Positions 6,985 to 15,169 are shown, counted from the first letter of the stretch. The stretch is 21,162 nt of DNA from CAZXSK01 sp964642855 (GCA_964642855.1 CAZXSK010000065.1:1-21162), one strand, 5' to 3'. Made by a program: numbers and translations. Notes: generated from the letters alone by a model not told the origin.

Positions 6985-8745
6985 ATGGCAAACTTCTTCA
7001 CCGACAACAGCGACATTCAGTTCCTCTTCGAGCACCTGGACCTGCGCGAGCCAGCCCGGCTGATGGAAGAGGATTTCCGCTTCCACGACGAGATCGACTT
7101 CGCCCCCGAGGACGCCGACGACGCGATCGACAATTACCGGCGAATCCTCAACACCGTCGGCGAGATCTGCGCCGAGATCATCGCCCCCACCGCCGAAGAC
7201 ACCGACCAGTTCGGCAACGTGCTGGAAGAAGACGGCTCGGTAACCCGCCCGGGAGGCATCGACGAAGCGATCCAGCGGCTCGGACAGGCCGACCTGATGG
7301 GCTTCACCCTGCCATACCGGTTCGGCGGGATCAACTGTCCCAACCTGGTCTACACCATGAGCAACGACATCCTCTCGCGGGCGGATGCGGCGCTGATGAA
7401 CATTTACGGCCTGCAGGGCATCGCCGAAACGATCAACGCATTCGCCTCCGAGGAGATCAAGAACGAGTACCTGCCCCCCATGGCCTCGGGGGAGTGGACC
7501 GGTGCGATGGTCCTCACCGAACCCGATGCCGGCAGCGACCTCCAGAGCGTCCGCACCATCGCTTACCAGGACGACGACGGCAACTGGTTCGTCCGCGGCG
7601 TCAAGCGGTTCATCACCAACGGCTGCGGGGAAGTGCTGCTGGTGCTCGCCCGCACCGAGCCTGATATCACCGATGGCCGCGGACTGTCGCTGCTGCTCTG
7701 CGAGCGGGGCCCGCGCGTGAAGATTCGTCGGCTGGAGAACAAGCTGGGAATTCACGGCTCGCCGACGTGCGAGATCTTCTTCGACGACGCACCGGCCAAG
7801 CTCATCGGCGAACGCCAGCGCGGACTGATCACCTACGTCATGAGCCTCATGAACGGCGCGCGGATCGGCATCGCTGCCCAGTCGCTGGGCATCGGCGAGG
7901 CGGCCTATCGGATCGCCCGGAGTTACGCCCACGCCCGCAAGCAGTTCGAGCAGAGCATCGACAACTTCCCGGCTGTGCGGGAGTTGCTGGTCAAGTCACG
8001 CGTCGACGTCCATGCTGCCCGCACGCTGACGTACTTCTCCAGCTACTGCGTGGACCTCGAGATGGGGCCGGCCAAGAAGCTCGAGTTCGGCAATGTCGAA
8101 GACAAGGGCGAGCGCAAGGCCCTCAAGCAGGAGGCCCGCAGGTTCGGCCGGTGGAATAAGCTGCTGACGCCCATGGCCAAGTACTATGCTTCCGAGATGT
8201 CGATGCGCGTGGCCAATGACGCCATCGCTGTGCTCGGCGGCAGCGGATACATGAAGGACTACGCCTCCGAGCGGCATCTGCGGGACAGCAGGATCACCAC
8301 GATCTACGAAGGCACGAGCCAGTTGCAGGTCGTCGCTGCCGTGGCGGGTGTGACCAGTGGCACGGCCCGGACGGTGACCGAGACGATTCTGGAAAGTCCG
8401 ACCCGCGCCGAGAGCTGGCCTGCGGACATCCAGGAGCTCATCGCCCAGATCCGCGACGGCCTGGACACGCTCGACGAGTGCATCGCGTTCGTCAAGGGCC
8501 AGAGCGGCAACGCCTATCGCGACCTCTACGCCCGCAAGCTGGTGGACATCGCAATCTACCTGCTGACCGGCGCGCTTTTCTGCGACCAGGCCGCCACCGC
8601 TGAGGACCGCACGCCGCTGGCGAAGTACTGGCTGGCATGGCGGATGCCGGAAATCGGCATGCTCGCCGACCAGATCCAGTCGGGCGACACGCTGGCCGTC
8701 GAGCAGTTCGAAGCCCTCGCCGGACCGGTACCCGTTACCGAGTAG
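6985..8745 (+). CDS. Acyl-CoA dehydrogenase, long form with C-terminal extension
   Basis: FAD-dependent alpha,beta-dehydrogenation of acyl-CoA, passing electrons to the ETF encoded just upstream; 586 residues. The core is clear. MVLTEPDAGSD (175-185) is the FAD/substrate-loop signature. MNGARIGIAAQSLGIGEAAY (289-308) begins the C-terminal helical domain. GGSGYMKDY (418-426) and IYEGTSQLQ (440-448) follow, and Glu442 is the expected catalytic base. About 130 further residues (456-586) form the helical extension found in the larger family members, often annotated as an acyl-CoA dehydrogenase C-terminal domain; these are longer than the roughly 380-residue mitochondrial enzymes. An N-terminal extension of about 45 residues precedes the family domain. 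Chain-length preference cannot be judged. It is the last gene of the operon, followed by a strong terminator. Confidence 0.94.
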   Translation: MANFFTDNSDIQFLFEHLDLREPARLMEEDFRFHDEIDFAPEDADDAIDNYRRILNTVGEICAEIIAPTAEDTDQFGNVLEEDGSVTRPGGIDEAIQRLGQADLMGFTLPYRFGGINCPNLVYTMSNDILSRADAALMNIYGLQGIAETINAFASEEIKNEYLPPMASGEWTGAMVLTEPDAGSDLQSVRTIAYQDDDGNWFVRGVKRFITNGCGEVLLVLARTEPDITDGRGLSLLLCERGPRVKIRRLENKLGIHGSPTCEIFFDDAPAKLIGERQRGLITYVMSLMNGARIGIAAQSLGIGEAAYRIARSYAHARKQFEQSIDNFPAVRELLVKSRVDVHAARTLTYFSSYCVDLEMGPAKKLEFGNVEDKGERKALKQEARRFGRWNKLLTPMAKYYASEMSMRVANDAIAVLGGSGYMKDYASERHLRDSRITTIYEGTSQLQVVAAVAGVTSGTARTVTETILESPTRAESWPADIQELIAQIRDGLDTLDECIAFVKGQSGNAYRDLYARKLVDIAIYLLTGALFCDQAATAEDRTPLAKYWLAWRMPEIGMLADQIQSGDTLAVEQFEALAGPVPVTE

Positions 8746-8769
8746 TCCGATCACGGACCCCGAACCCCT

Positions 8770-8804
8770 GAAGCCCGCGGGCGACATGCCGGCGGGCTTC
8801 TTTC
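8770..8804 (+). terminator. Intrinsic terminator of the etf operon
   Basis: GAAGCCCGC (8770-8778) pairs perfectly with GCGGGCTTC (8792-8800). Three more inner pairs form after one mismatch, leaving a 5-nt loop. CTTTCGT follows. It begins 24 bp after the acyl-CoA dehydrogenase stop codon. Confidence 0.8.
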
Positions 8805-8874
8805 GTGCGCGCGAGCGATGCGGTATCATGCCCCAGCCGGCCGGGCCTGCGAGGCGTGCCGAGCGGAGCGATCC

Positions 8875-9121
8875 ATGCGAAGCGTACAGGCGTACTACCA
8901 GCATCCGAATTTCGAAGTCGAGCGGCTTGGAGCCGTGACTCGCGACGAAGCGCTCGACCTGCTGGACGACTTCCCACCCGAAGACGACATGACGCTTTAC
9001 GTCACGCACATCGAGAGAGTCGGCCTCGCGCCGCCGCTGTTGGGGCTGGAGGACGAAAACAACTGCGCGCTGACGATCGCCGCGTTCACGCCGGGCGACT
9101 TCGAGTTGACTGTACTGACGG
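8875..9121 (+). CDS. Unrecognised protein, 5' part only (cut by assembly gap)
   Basis: The first 82 codons of an acidic, apparently soluble protein beginning MRSVQAYYQHPNFEVER. It is cut off at the run of Ns. GGAG at 8865-8868, six bases before the ATG, supports this start over the in-frame ATG at 8818, and the protein-like sequence begins here. No signal peptide or membrane segment is visible, and I do not recognise the family. It follows the etf terminator, so it is probably a separate transcription unit; TATCAT at 8824-8829 could be a -10. Its relation to the permease beyond the gap is unknown, because the two are in different frames and the gap size may be arbitrary. Confidence 0.6.
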
Positions 9122-9221
9122 NNNNNNNNNNNNNNNNNNNNNNNNNNNNNNNNNNNNNNNNNNNNNNNNNNNNNNNNNNNNNNNNNNNNNNNNNNNNNNN
9201 NNNNNNNNNNNNNNNNNNNNN
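9122..9221. other. Assembly gap, 100 Ns
   Basis: Exactly 100 undetermined bases. This length is the usual placeholder for a gap of unknown size, so the distance across it, and even the adjacency of the two sides, should not be trusted without reads spanning it. It interrupts one gene on each side. Confidence 0.97.
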
Positions 9222-10346
9222 CCCGGACAGCTGACGTCGGTCTACCTGCTGATGTCGCTGGGGATGCTTCTGGCCCTTCGGGTGGGAGCGATCGACCTGG
9301 GCGTCTGGGCGGTTGCGGGCATGGGGGGCGTGCTGGCAGCCACGTTGATCGCCCGGGGCGCCTCGCCGGGAGAGGCTTTCATGGCGGCAGTTGCAGGCGG
9401 GGCGGCGGTGGGGCTGGTCTGCGGGATGGGTGTCTCCGCCGGTCTGCCGAGCCCGTTGGTTACCCTGGTCGTCGGGGCGGTGGTGGTCTGGCTGGTTGTC
9501 CCCGCGTTGGTTCCGGCGGGCATGCAGATCGGCGGGGCGGTGGCCGTTCCTTCGGAAACATTCCACCCGTGGAAGCACGAACTGGACAAGCTCATCGGCG
9601 GGCCGGGGCAGGGGGATGGCATGCCCCTGCTGCTGATCCTGCGGATGCTGCTGGTCGCCGGGGCGTATGCCGCGGTGCTACTGGTGCTGTTCATTCTCAA
9701 CGCAGCCGGTCGGCACGTAGCCCTGCCCGCCGGGAGGCGGATTCGCATTGTCGCGGCGCTGACGGTCTCGGGCGCCCTGGCCGGGCTGGCGGGGGCGGCG
9801 TGGCTGATCGAGCATTCGCGCGCTCCGATCCCGCGCGGGCTGGTGGGGGACATGCGGCCCTTTGCAGCTGCGGTGCTGGCGGGAGGCTTGCTCTATGGGG
9901 GACGGGGCAGGACGCTGCTTGCGTGCGTCTGGCTGCCGCCGGCGCTGCTGGTCAGTGCCATCTGGTGGCTGCGGACGCACTACTTCCACGCGGGGGGTCT
10001 CGAACTGCAGGCGCTGGTGCTGGCAGCGATGGTGGTGGTGGTGCACGTCGCGGCGCGTCGTGCGGTGGCCGGGGCTGGAAATGCAAGGCGCGCGAAGCTA
10101 GCTGCCCTGATTGCAGGTGGTGGCCTGGTGGTCTTCGGTGTATCGGCCTATGCTCCCGGGCCGACGGTTCGCAAACTGCTGCAGCTTGCGGGCCTTCTTG
10201 CTGCCGGCGGGGCCGGGGTGGTACTGGCGACGTCAGCCATTCGGGCTCGGCATGGGCAGGGGAATCAAGCCCAACACTCGGATCCGGATAGCCAGCCGGA
10301 CGAGTTCTCCCACAGTGCAGTCACCCGCGACCTGCCCGACGTGTAG
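9222..10346 (+). CDS. ABC transporter permease, ribose/branched-chain family, N-terminus missing
   Basis: The visible 374 codons encode a polytopic inner-membrane protein with about nine to ten hydrophobic segments. LGMLLALRVGAIDLGVWAVA, at residues 13-32 of the visible part, resembles the GGIDLSVG segment of RbsC-type permeases. The following GGVLAATLIARG and PLVTLVVGAVV, and SGALAGLAGAAWLIEHSR near 183-200, also match the BPD_transp_2 family. These import sugars, nucleosides or amino acids together with an ATPase and a binding protein, presumably encoded in the part lost upstream. The cytoplasmic loop before SGALAGLAG is short and lacks the usual NxxAARxxGI coupling sequence. The C-terminal 40 residues are hydrophilic. 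The 5' end is cut by the N gap. Confidence 0.75.
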   Translation, partial: PGQLTSVYLLMSLGMLLALRVGAIDLGVWAVAGMGGVLAATLIARGASPGEAFMAAVAGGAAVGLVCGMGVSAGLPSPLVTLVVGAVVVWLVVPALVPAGMQIGGAVAVPSETFHPWKHELDKLIGGPGQGDGMPLLLILRMLLVAGAYAAVLLVLFILNAAGRHVALPAGRRIRIVAALTVSGALAGLAGAAWLIEHSRAPIPRGLVGDMRPFAAAVLAGGLLYGGRGRTLLACVWLPPALLVSAIWWLRTHYFHAGGLELQALVLAAMVVVVHVAARRAVAGAGNARRAKLAALIAGGGLVVFGVSAYAPGPTVRKLLQLAGLLAAGGAGVVLATSAIRARHGQGNQAQHSDPDSQPDEFSHSAVTRDLPDV

Positions 10347-10358
10347 GGAGGCGCGGCA

Positions 10359-10395
10359 AAGCGCCCCGCCGCGGACGCGACGAGGCGCTTGTTTT
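10359..10395 (+). terminator. Terminator between the permease and the convergent toroid/DUF4159 gene
   Basis: AAGCGCC (10359-10365) pairs with GGCGCTT (10384-10390) across an 18-nt GC-rich loop that can itself fold, followed by GTTTTC. It lies 12 bp after the permease stop and 20 bp before the stop of the gene coming the other way. The reverse complement is followed only by GCCGCG, so it is better suited to the plus direction. Confidence 0.6.
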
Positions 10396-10415
10396 CGCAC
10401 GGGAACTCCGGTGGG

Positions 10416-12665
10416 TCAGTCGCCGGACTTCTTGTCGGCATGCAGCACAATGTTGCGAACCAGCCGGTAGGCGGAATCCGGCATGTAGCCATCGCAGGTG
10501 TAGCTGGGGACACCCAGCAGCCCGAGGGTGAGATCCTCATCGGACAGCAGAATCCCGGGTCTGCCATCGACGTTGATCGCCTTGATCCTGGGTGGGCCCG
10601 GCCGGCGATTGGGGCGGAAGTTCTCGCGATACGGGCGGAAGGCGATCTTCTCGATCTTGTTGTCTTTCAGCTGGTACATGTCGTGGTTGGCGAGCAGTCG
10701 CACGAAGTAGCTGTTCGGCAAGGCCGACTCGAGTTCACGCGCTGCCGACCTGGCGAAATCTTCATCCCCGCCTGCTGCATCGACCAGCAGGGTTCCTCCC
10801 CCCTTGACGTACTGGACGATCGCCCTCTTCTGGGCATCGGTAAGGGAGAGTTTGCCCATTCCGGTCAGGAAGGCGACCTTCGCCTTGCTGGACGCGAGCT
10901 TCTCGATCGTCACCGGCTCCTGGATCTCCAGGGAGGTGTTGGCGTGGACGCTCATGACCCTGGCCAGTCGTTTCAGCGAGAGCGGCTCGGGGTTCCAGTC
11001 GCCGTCGTGTTTGATGCGCACGACCGGCACCTCGCGGTAGTTGCTGCGCTTCTTCTCCTTCGGCCAGTGACTGACCGCGCGGTATCGCACCTCGCCGAGA
11101 TCGGTCACGTACATGTACACGTTCGCAGCGGCGTCGAAATCACGCTCGCTGCCCTTGCCGGAAAGCTGCAGCTGCCAGCTCTTGGCGAGGTCGACGTCGG
11201 TGTGGATCACCAGTGGCCTCAGGCCGTTGGTCATCTGGTAGAACTTGGGCTGGCCTTTGAGCTCGGAGTAGACGTTGTAGATTACGTGGTCGGGGCCCAT
11301 GGGCGTCAGCTCGAGCTTGGGGAACATCTTCTTGTAGGCGTCGCGAATGCCCTTGCGAAAGCCCTGTCCGCCGCATTCGGTCACGCTGAAGATCGTTCCG
11401 CCCTGGTCGACGAACTCGCGCAGCTTGGCGATCTCCTCGTCGGTGAAGTCCGGATCCTTCTCGGCGGAGATGTAGAGGATCTGCGCGTCGTGCCATTCGC
11501 GAACGGGCGCGTTGGCGTGGATGATCTGCCAGGCGAATTCGCGCTCGTACTGGTCGCCGATCCATCGCGTCACCGACGCCAGGTCGCGGGGGCGGTTGTT
11601 CCAGTCGCCGTTCCACTCGAGCTTGTTGAACAGCACGGGGCTTCTGCCCCGGATGAGAAACAACAGGGCATACGAGGTGGCGACCTCATCGTTGCCGGAA
11701 TGGTTGCCGCTGCTCTTCCAGCTGCCGTCGTTCCGCTGGCGTTCGAGAAGTTCCTTCACGCCCCACTTGTACCAGTCGACCTTGCCCTTGCCGAAGTACT
11801 TGTATCCGCACGCCAGGCCGACGCGCTCGATGCCGTACATGTGGTAATACAACTTGCTCTTGCCAACGTCCTGGAAGTTCTCGGAGAACCACTTGAGGCC
11901 CTCCTCGACCCGGCGATAGACGTTGCTGCCCTTGCAGTCGACAAAACGGGACGCATAGAGGTTGTCGTAGCAGACGAAAAGGCTCGCCAGACCCGCGGCC
12001 GTCATGGTTACCGAATCTTTCTGCCTCTTTTCGTCATAGTACCAGCTACCGTTTCTCTTCTGGCATTGATGCCAGTGGCCTGCAACCAGGCGAAAATATC
12101 CCAGGGGGACTTCGTTGGTGATCCGGTGGTAGGACCAGGCTCCGAGCAGCCCGTACTGGCTGTTGGAGTTGTCCCACTTTTTCTTTTTCTCGCCGTATCG
12201 GGTAGCGTTCTTGTTGACCTCGTACGTGTAAGCTCCGCCGTACGAGCCTCGGACCAGTTTCCGGGCGTCTTCGTACATTCGCTTGCGATACTTGCCCTGG
12301 GTCTGCTTGTGGGTCGCTGCCCAGCAGCCCACGCGGAACGCCAGTTCGTAGGTCAAGTCGGAGGGGTGTTCCGCCATCCAGGCGAGGGCCCGTTCGAGCT
12401 GATCGTTCTGCGCGCTGATGCCACTTTTCAGCAAGGCGTAGGTCACGACCCCCGTGACGCCGCTTTCGTACTTGTGCCAGAACTTCTCGTTCTCGCTCCA
12501 CGCGCCGCTCTTTTCCTGTTGATCGAGCAGCCACTTCTGGGCTTTCTCGATCGCCTCGTCCACCTGCCTTCCGTACAGATCCGCCTCGGTGTCCTCCGCA
12601 GCGGCCGGTCCTGCCACCATCAACGCACACAACACACCTGCCACCAGTGCCGTAATCCGTTTCAT
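10416..12665 (-). CDS. Exported squalene-cyclase-like toroid protein with tandem DUF4159 modules (paralogue B)
   Basis: A 749-residue protein with a Sec signal peptide (1-23, ending GPAAA), so periplasmic or exported. Residues about 30-345 form a prenyltransferase/squalene-oxidase-type alpha/alpha toroid: QW-like repeats QEKSGAW (50-56), QKRNGSW (202-208) and QRNDGSW (310-316), plus NSNSQYG (166-172) and YGIERVGLACGYKYFG (277-292). No DxDD cyclase motif is visible, so catalysis is doubtful. Two DUF4159-like modules follow, about 353-500 and 549-720. Each has a GDWN start and a GGT strand (422-424, 622-624). The C-terminal one looks more canonical (GRPGILLSDEDLTLG, 701-715). Function is unknown. 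The start is fixed by GAGG (plus-strand 12673-12676), seven bases from the ATG. The upstream neighbour is a paralogue with the same architecture. Confidence 0.82.
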   Translation of the reverse strand: MKRITALVAGVLCALMVAGPAAAEDTEADLYGRQVDEAIEKAQKWLLDQQEKSGAWSENEKFWHKYESGVTGVVTYALLKSGISAQNDQLERALAWMAEHPSDLTYELAFRVGCWAATHKQTQGKYRKRMYEDARKLVRGSYGGAYTYEVNKNATRYGEKKKKWDNSNSQYGLLGAWSYHRITNEVPLGYFRLVAGHWHQCQKRNGSWYYDEKRQKDSVTMTAAGLASLFVCYDNLYASRFVDCKGSNVYRRVEEGLKWFSENFQDVGKSKLYYHMYGIERVGLACGYKYFGKGKVDWYKWGVKELLERQRNDGSWKSSGNHSGNDEVATSYALLFLIRGRSPVLFNKLEWNGDWNNRPRDLASVTRWIGDQYEREFAWQIIHANAPVREWHDAQILYISAEKDPDFTDEEIAKLREFVDQGGTIFSVTECGGQGFRKGIRDAYKKMFPKLELTPMGPDHVIYNVYSELKGQPKFYQMTNGLRPLVIHTDVDLAKSWQLQLSGKGSERDFDAAANVYMYVTDLGEVRYRAVSHWPKEKKRSNYREVPVVRIKHDGDWNPEPLSLKRLARVMSVHANTSLEIQEPVTIEKLASSKAKVAFLTGMGKLSLTDAQKRAIVQYVKGGGTLLVDAAGGDEDFARSAARELESALPNSYFVRLLANHDMYQLKDNKIEKIAFRPYRENFRPNRRPGPPRIKAINVDGRPGILLSDEDLTLGLLGVPSYTCDGYMPDSAYRLVRNIVLHADKKSGD

Positions 12666-12843
12666 CTCACTACCTCAACTTCCTGCATTGCTGCACCTGC
12701 TTCGCCATGTTCTCCGGATGCCATGATGCGTATGTATGAATGTATAAATGCATGTACGTCGAATCACATCATGCGCAATCCGTGGGCAGCGTTCAGCGTC
12801 CGTGCCTCCCTGGTGTCACCCCTTGCGGGGCGGGTGGGTACCG
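12666..12843. other. Spacer between the two toroid/DUF4159 paralogues, with an AT-rich patch
   Basis: No gene is visible. About 12723-12765 is conspicuously AT-rich for this genome and rich in TATG/TATA steps. On the minus strand it reads through TTTATACATTCATACATACG, a plausible promoter region for the downstream paralogue, but no -35/-10 pair with good spacing stands out. The small CACCCC/GGGGCG hairpin at 12817-12832 lacks a U-run. Confidence 0.35.
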
Positions 12844-15156
12844 CTACCTCTTCTTCCCGTCGTCGTGTTCGTCGCCCAGAGAAACCTTGGCTGCCACCTC
12901 CGGCGAGAGCTTCAGCAGCAGGTTCCGCATCAGGCGATAGGCTCCGCCCGGGTCCACTCCGTCGCCCGGGTCGTAGCCGCTGACTCCGTAACACTCGTAT
13001 CCGGTCAGGCCGGCTGTGATGTCGTCGCGGCTGAGCAGCACGACCGGCCGACCTCCGAGGCGCATTTCCTTCAGGCGGGGCTTGTTCACCCGCGCCCGCA
13101 TGCGCGCCCGGAACAGAATCTTCTCGTCTTGGGTTCCCTTCGGGCCCTTGTAAAACTCCGAAGTGGCGGGCAGGTAGCTGAACCGTCCCTCGAACGCTTC
13201 CATCAGTGCCAGCTCGGCGCTGCCGGCAAAGTCCTTGTCCCCGCCGGCTGCATCGACGATCAGCGTTCCTCCGGCCTTGATGAACGCACGCAGGCCCTGC
13301 ACCTGCTTGTCGGTCAGCTTCAGCTTGCCCGTGCCGGTCATCCAGGCGATTTTCGCGCCCGAGTCGGCCAGCTCGCCGGCCATCAGGGGTTCGGTGACCT
13401 CAACCTTGACCGCCAGCCGGTTGGCCATGAGCCCCGAGAGGCGCTCGCCGGCCAGGGGCTCGGGATCGTCCACGCCGTCGTGCTTGACGCGCGCGACCTT
13501 GATCGTGCCCACCGGCTGGTAGTCCTTGACGACCGGCCAGTGCGTCACGCCGCGATGTCGCAGGCGCAACTGATCGGTCACCAACCAGGTGAGGTTCACG
13601 AATCCCCGGTAGGCGGTGGTGTCAGCGTCCTGCAGCTGCCACGACTTGGTGATGTCCACGTCGGTGTGGATCACCATCGGCCGGACGGTGTTGTGGATCA
13701 TGTGGAACTTCGGCTTGCCGCCGAGGTCATACTGCAGCTCGCGCTGATAGATCAGGTGGTCGGGGCCCAGGGGCGTGAGCTCGTACTTCGGGAACATCTT
13801 GCGGTACGCCTTGCGGATGCCTTCCCGGAAGCCCTGGCCTTCGCATTCGGTGACGCTGACGATGGTCCCGCCCTCCAGCACGTAGCGCCGGAGCTTGGCA
13901 ATCGCGTCGTCGTCGAACTCGGGGTCCTTCGAGCCGGTGATCAGCAGAATCGGCGCGTCATGCCACTCGCTGACGGGCACCTTCATGTTGATGATCTGCC
14001 ACGCCACGTCCGTTTCAAACTTCTTCGACAGCCAGCGCGTAAAGTACGCTGCGGCCCGGGGACGATTGTTCCAGTCCATGTCGTCGGGCTTGCCGTCACG
14101 GTCGCGGTCCTCGCCATACGACAGGCGATTGATCAGCACCGGCTGGCGGCCTCGGGCGAGAAACAGCAGCGCAAAGGACGTCTCGACCACACCCTTCCAA
14201 CTGCCGTCCCTGTCCTGCTTGTCCAGCAGGTACTCCGCCCCGAGCTTGTACCAGTCGCTCTGGCCGAAGTACTTGTACCCACTGGCCAGGCCCACGCGTT
14301 CGATCCCGTACAGGTAGTAGCCGTTGCGGCCTGACATCTCGATGGCGTCGCTGTCGTGTTCTTCCGAGAAGTTCTTGTCGAACCAGTCCAGTCCCTTCTG
14401 CACGGCACGCATCTCGCGCGTGCCGGAGCAGTCGATAAACAGGTTCTGGAAAAGGTTATCGAAGCAGACGAACAGGGTCGCCACTCCCGCAGCTGCCATC
14501 GTGCGACGGGTTGCCTGGTGCCTGCCGTCCTTGCTCTTGTAGCCCCAGCCGCCGTCGGCATTCTGGTCGCTCAGCCAGTGATTCATCACCACCTGCCAGA
14601 ACTTCCGAGGGACCTCCTCCTTGCCGTCCAGCACCGCCGCCCAGACGCCCAGCACGCCATACTGGCTGTTGGAGTTGTCGCCGGAGCTGTCGTGCTTGCC
14701 CTCCGAGCGGTACCCGAACGAGCCGTCCTTCGTGGAGTCCACCAGGCGCTTCCAGACGATCCGAAGCGGCTTGCGATACGCACCTTGCGTATCCCGGTTG
14801 GCCAGCATGAACGCGTTGCCCATCAGCCCCAGTGTGTACGTGCCGGTTTCGTCCTCCGCTGCCTTGGCCAGCAGGTCGAGCGTCTCCTTCATGTCCTTCT
14901 GCTGGGGGTTCTCCCCGCAGGACAGCAGCGCCACCGTCGCCAGCGCGGTCGGACCCCACGGGTGGTAGTTCTTGTCGTCGGGCCCCTTGCCGTGCTTCTC
15001 CCACCGGCCGTTGCGACGCTCGCTCTTGAGATACTCCACGCCCTTGCGGATCGCCTCGCCCACGGCCTGGTCGGAGTAAGGTTTCCTCGCCATCGCCGGC
15101 TGGACCATCGTCAGTACCAGCCCCGCGCCCAGCAACAATGCAATGCATGATCTCAT
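12844..15156 (-). CDS. Exported squalene-cyclase-like toroid protein with tandem DUF4159 modules (paralogue A)
   Basis: A 770-residue paralogue of the next gene downstream. The frame is open to 15327 but that would run into prfB. GAGGAG (plus-strand ctcctc 15164-15169) lies seven bases from the ATG at 15156, giving a clean signal peptide (1-24, ending QPAMARK or nearby). An ATG six bases earlier (15162) is too close to it. The toroid spans about 28-345, with QNADGGW (198-204), QDRDGSW (314-320), NSNSQYG (161-167) and YGIERVGLASGYKYFG (283-298). DUF4159-like module 1 is about 361-510 and module 2 about 555-722, the latter with GGRPVVLLSRDDITAG (701-716). Between toroid and module 1 it has an acidic DRDRDGKPDD insert (350-359) absent from the paralogue. 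No DxDD motif is seen in cyclase context. It lies 94 bp downstream of prfB on the same strand. Role unknown. Confidence 0.82.
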   Translation of the reverse strand: MRSCIALLLGAGLVLTMVQPAMARKPYSDQAVGEAIRKGVEYLKSERRNGRWEKHGKGPDDKNYHPWGPTALATVALLSCGENPQQKDMKETLDLLAKAAEDETGTYTLGLMGNAFMLANRDTQGAYRKPLRIVWKRLVDSTKDGSFGYRSEGKHDSSGDNSNSQYGVLGVWAAVLDGKEEVPRKFWQVVMNHWLSDQNADGGWGYKSKDGRHQATRRTMAAAGVATLFVCFDNLFQNLFIDCSGTREMRAVQKGLDWFDKNFSEEHDSDAIEMSGRNGYYLYGIERVGLASGYKYFGQSDWYKLGAEYLLDKQDRDGSWKGVVETSFALLFLARGRQPVLINRLSYGEDRDRDGKPDDMDWNNRPRAAAYFTRWLSKKFETDVAWQIINMKVPVSEWHDAPILLITGSKDPEFDDDAIAKLRRYVLEGGTIVSVTECEGQGFREGIRKAYRKMFPKYELTPLGPDHLIYQRELQYDLGGKPKFHMIHNTVRPMVIHTDVDITKSWQLQDADTTAYRGFVNLTWLVTDQLRLRHRGVTHWPVVKDYQPVGTIKVARVKHDGVDDPEPLAGERLSGLMANRLAVKVEVTEPLMAGELADSGAKIAWMTGTGKLKLTDKQVQGLRAFIKAGGTLIVDAAGGDKDFAGSAELALMEAFEGRFSYLPATSEFYKGPKGTQDEKILFRARMRARVNKPRLKEMRLGGRPVVLLSRDDITAGLTGYECYGVSGYDPGDGVDPGGAYRLMRNLLLKLSPEVAAKVSLGDEHDDGKKR

Positions 15157-15163
15157 GGCCATA

Positions 15164-15169
15164 CTCCTC
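15164..15169 (-). promoter_or_regulatory. Shine-Dalgarno that decides the start of paralogue A
   Basis: GAGGAG on the minus strand, seven bases before ATG at 15156 and only one base before the alternative ATG at 15162. Spacing favours 15156. Confidence 0.7.

Noticed and set aside
5812..7932. A 706-codon minus-strand frame across etfA and the acyl-CoA dehydrogenase
   Set aside because: It lies opposite two unmistakable genes, crosses their boundary and shows no motif of its own.
8805..9234. Open frames reading through the Ns to fuse the two sides of the gap
   Set aside because: Undetermined bases create artificial open frames, and the pieces on either side belong to different proteins in different frames.
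12817..12832. CACCCC/GGGGCG hairpin as terminator of paralogue A
   Set aside because: The stem is short and there is no U-rich tail on the relevant strand.
10389..12983. An 864-codon open frame on the plus strand opposite toroid/DUF4159 paralogue B
   Set aside because: It is the antisense of a gene with a clear signal peptide, ribosome site and family motifs. Long antisense frames are common in GC-rich DNA, and this one shows only low-complexity V/L/A/D/R-rich sequence.
12748..14334. A 528-codon plus-strand frame opposite paralogue A
   Set aside because: It is a shadow of the real gene, with no ribosome site or recognisable motif.
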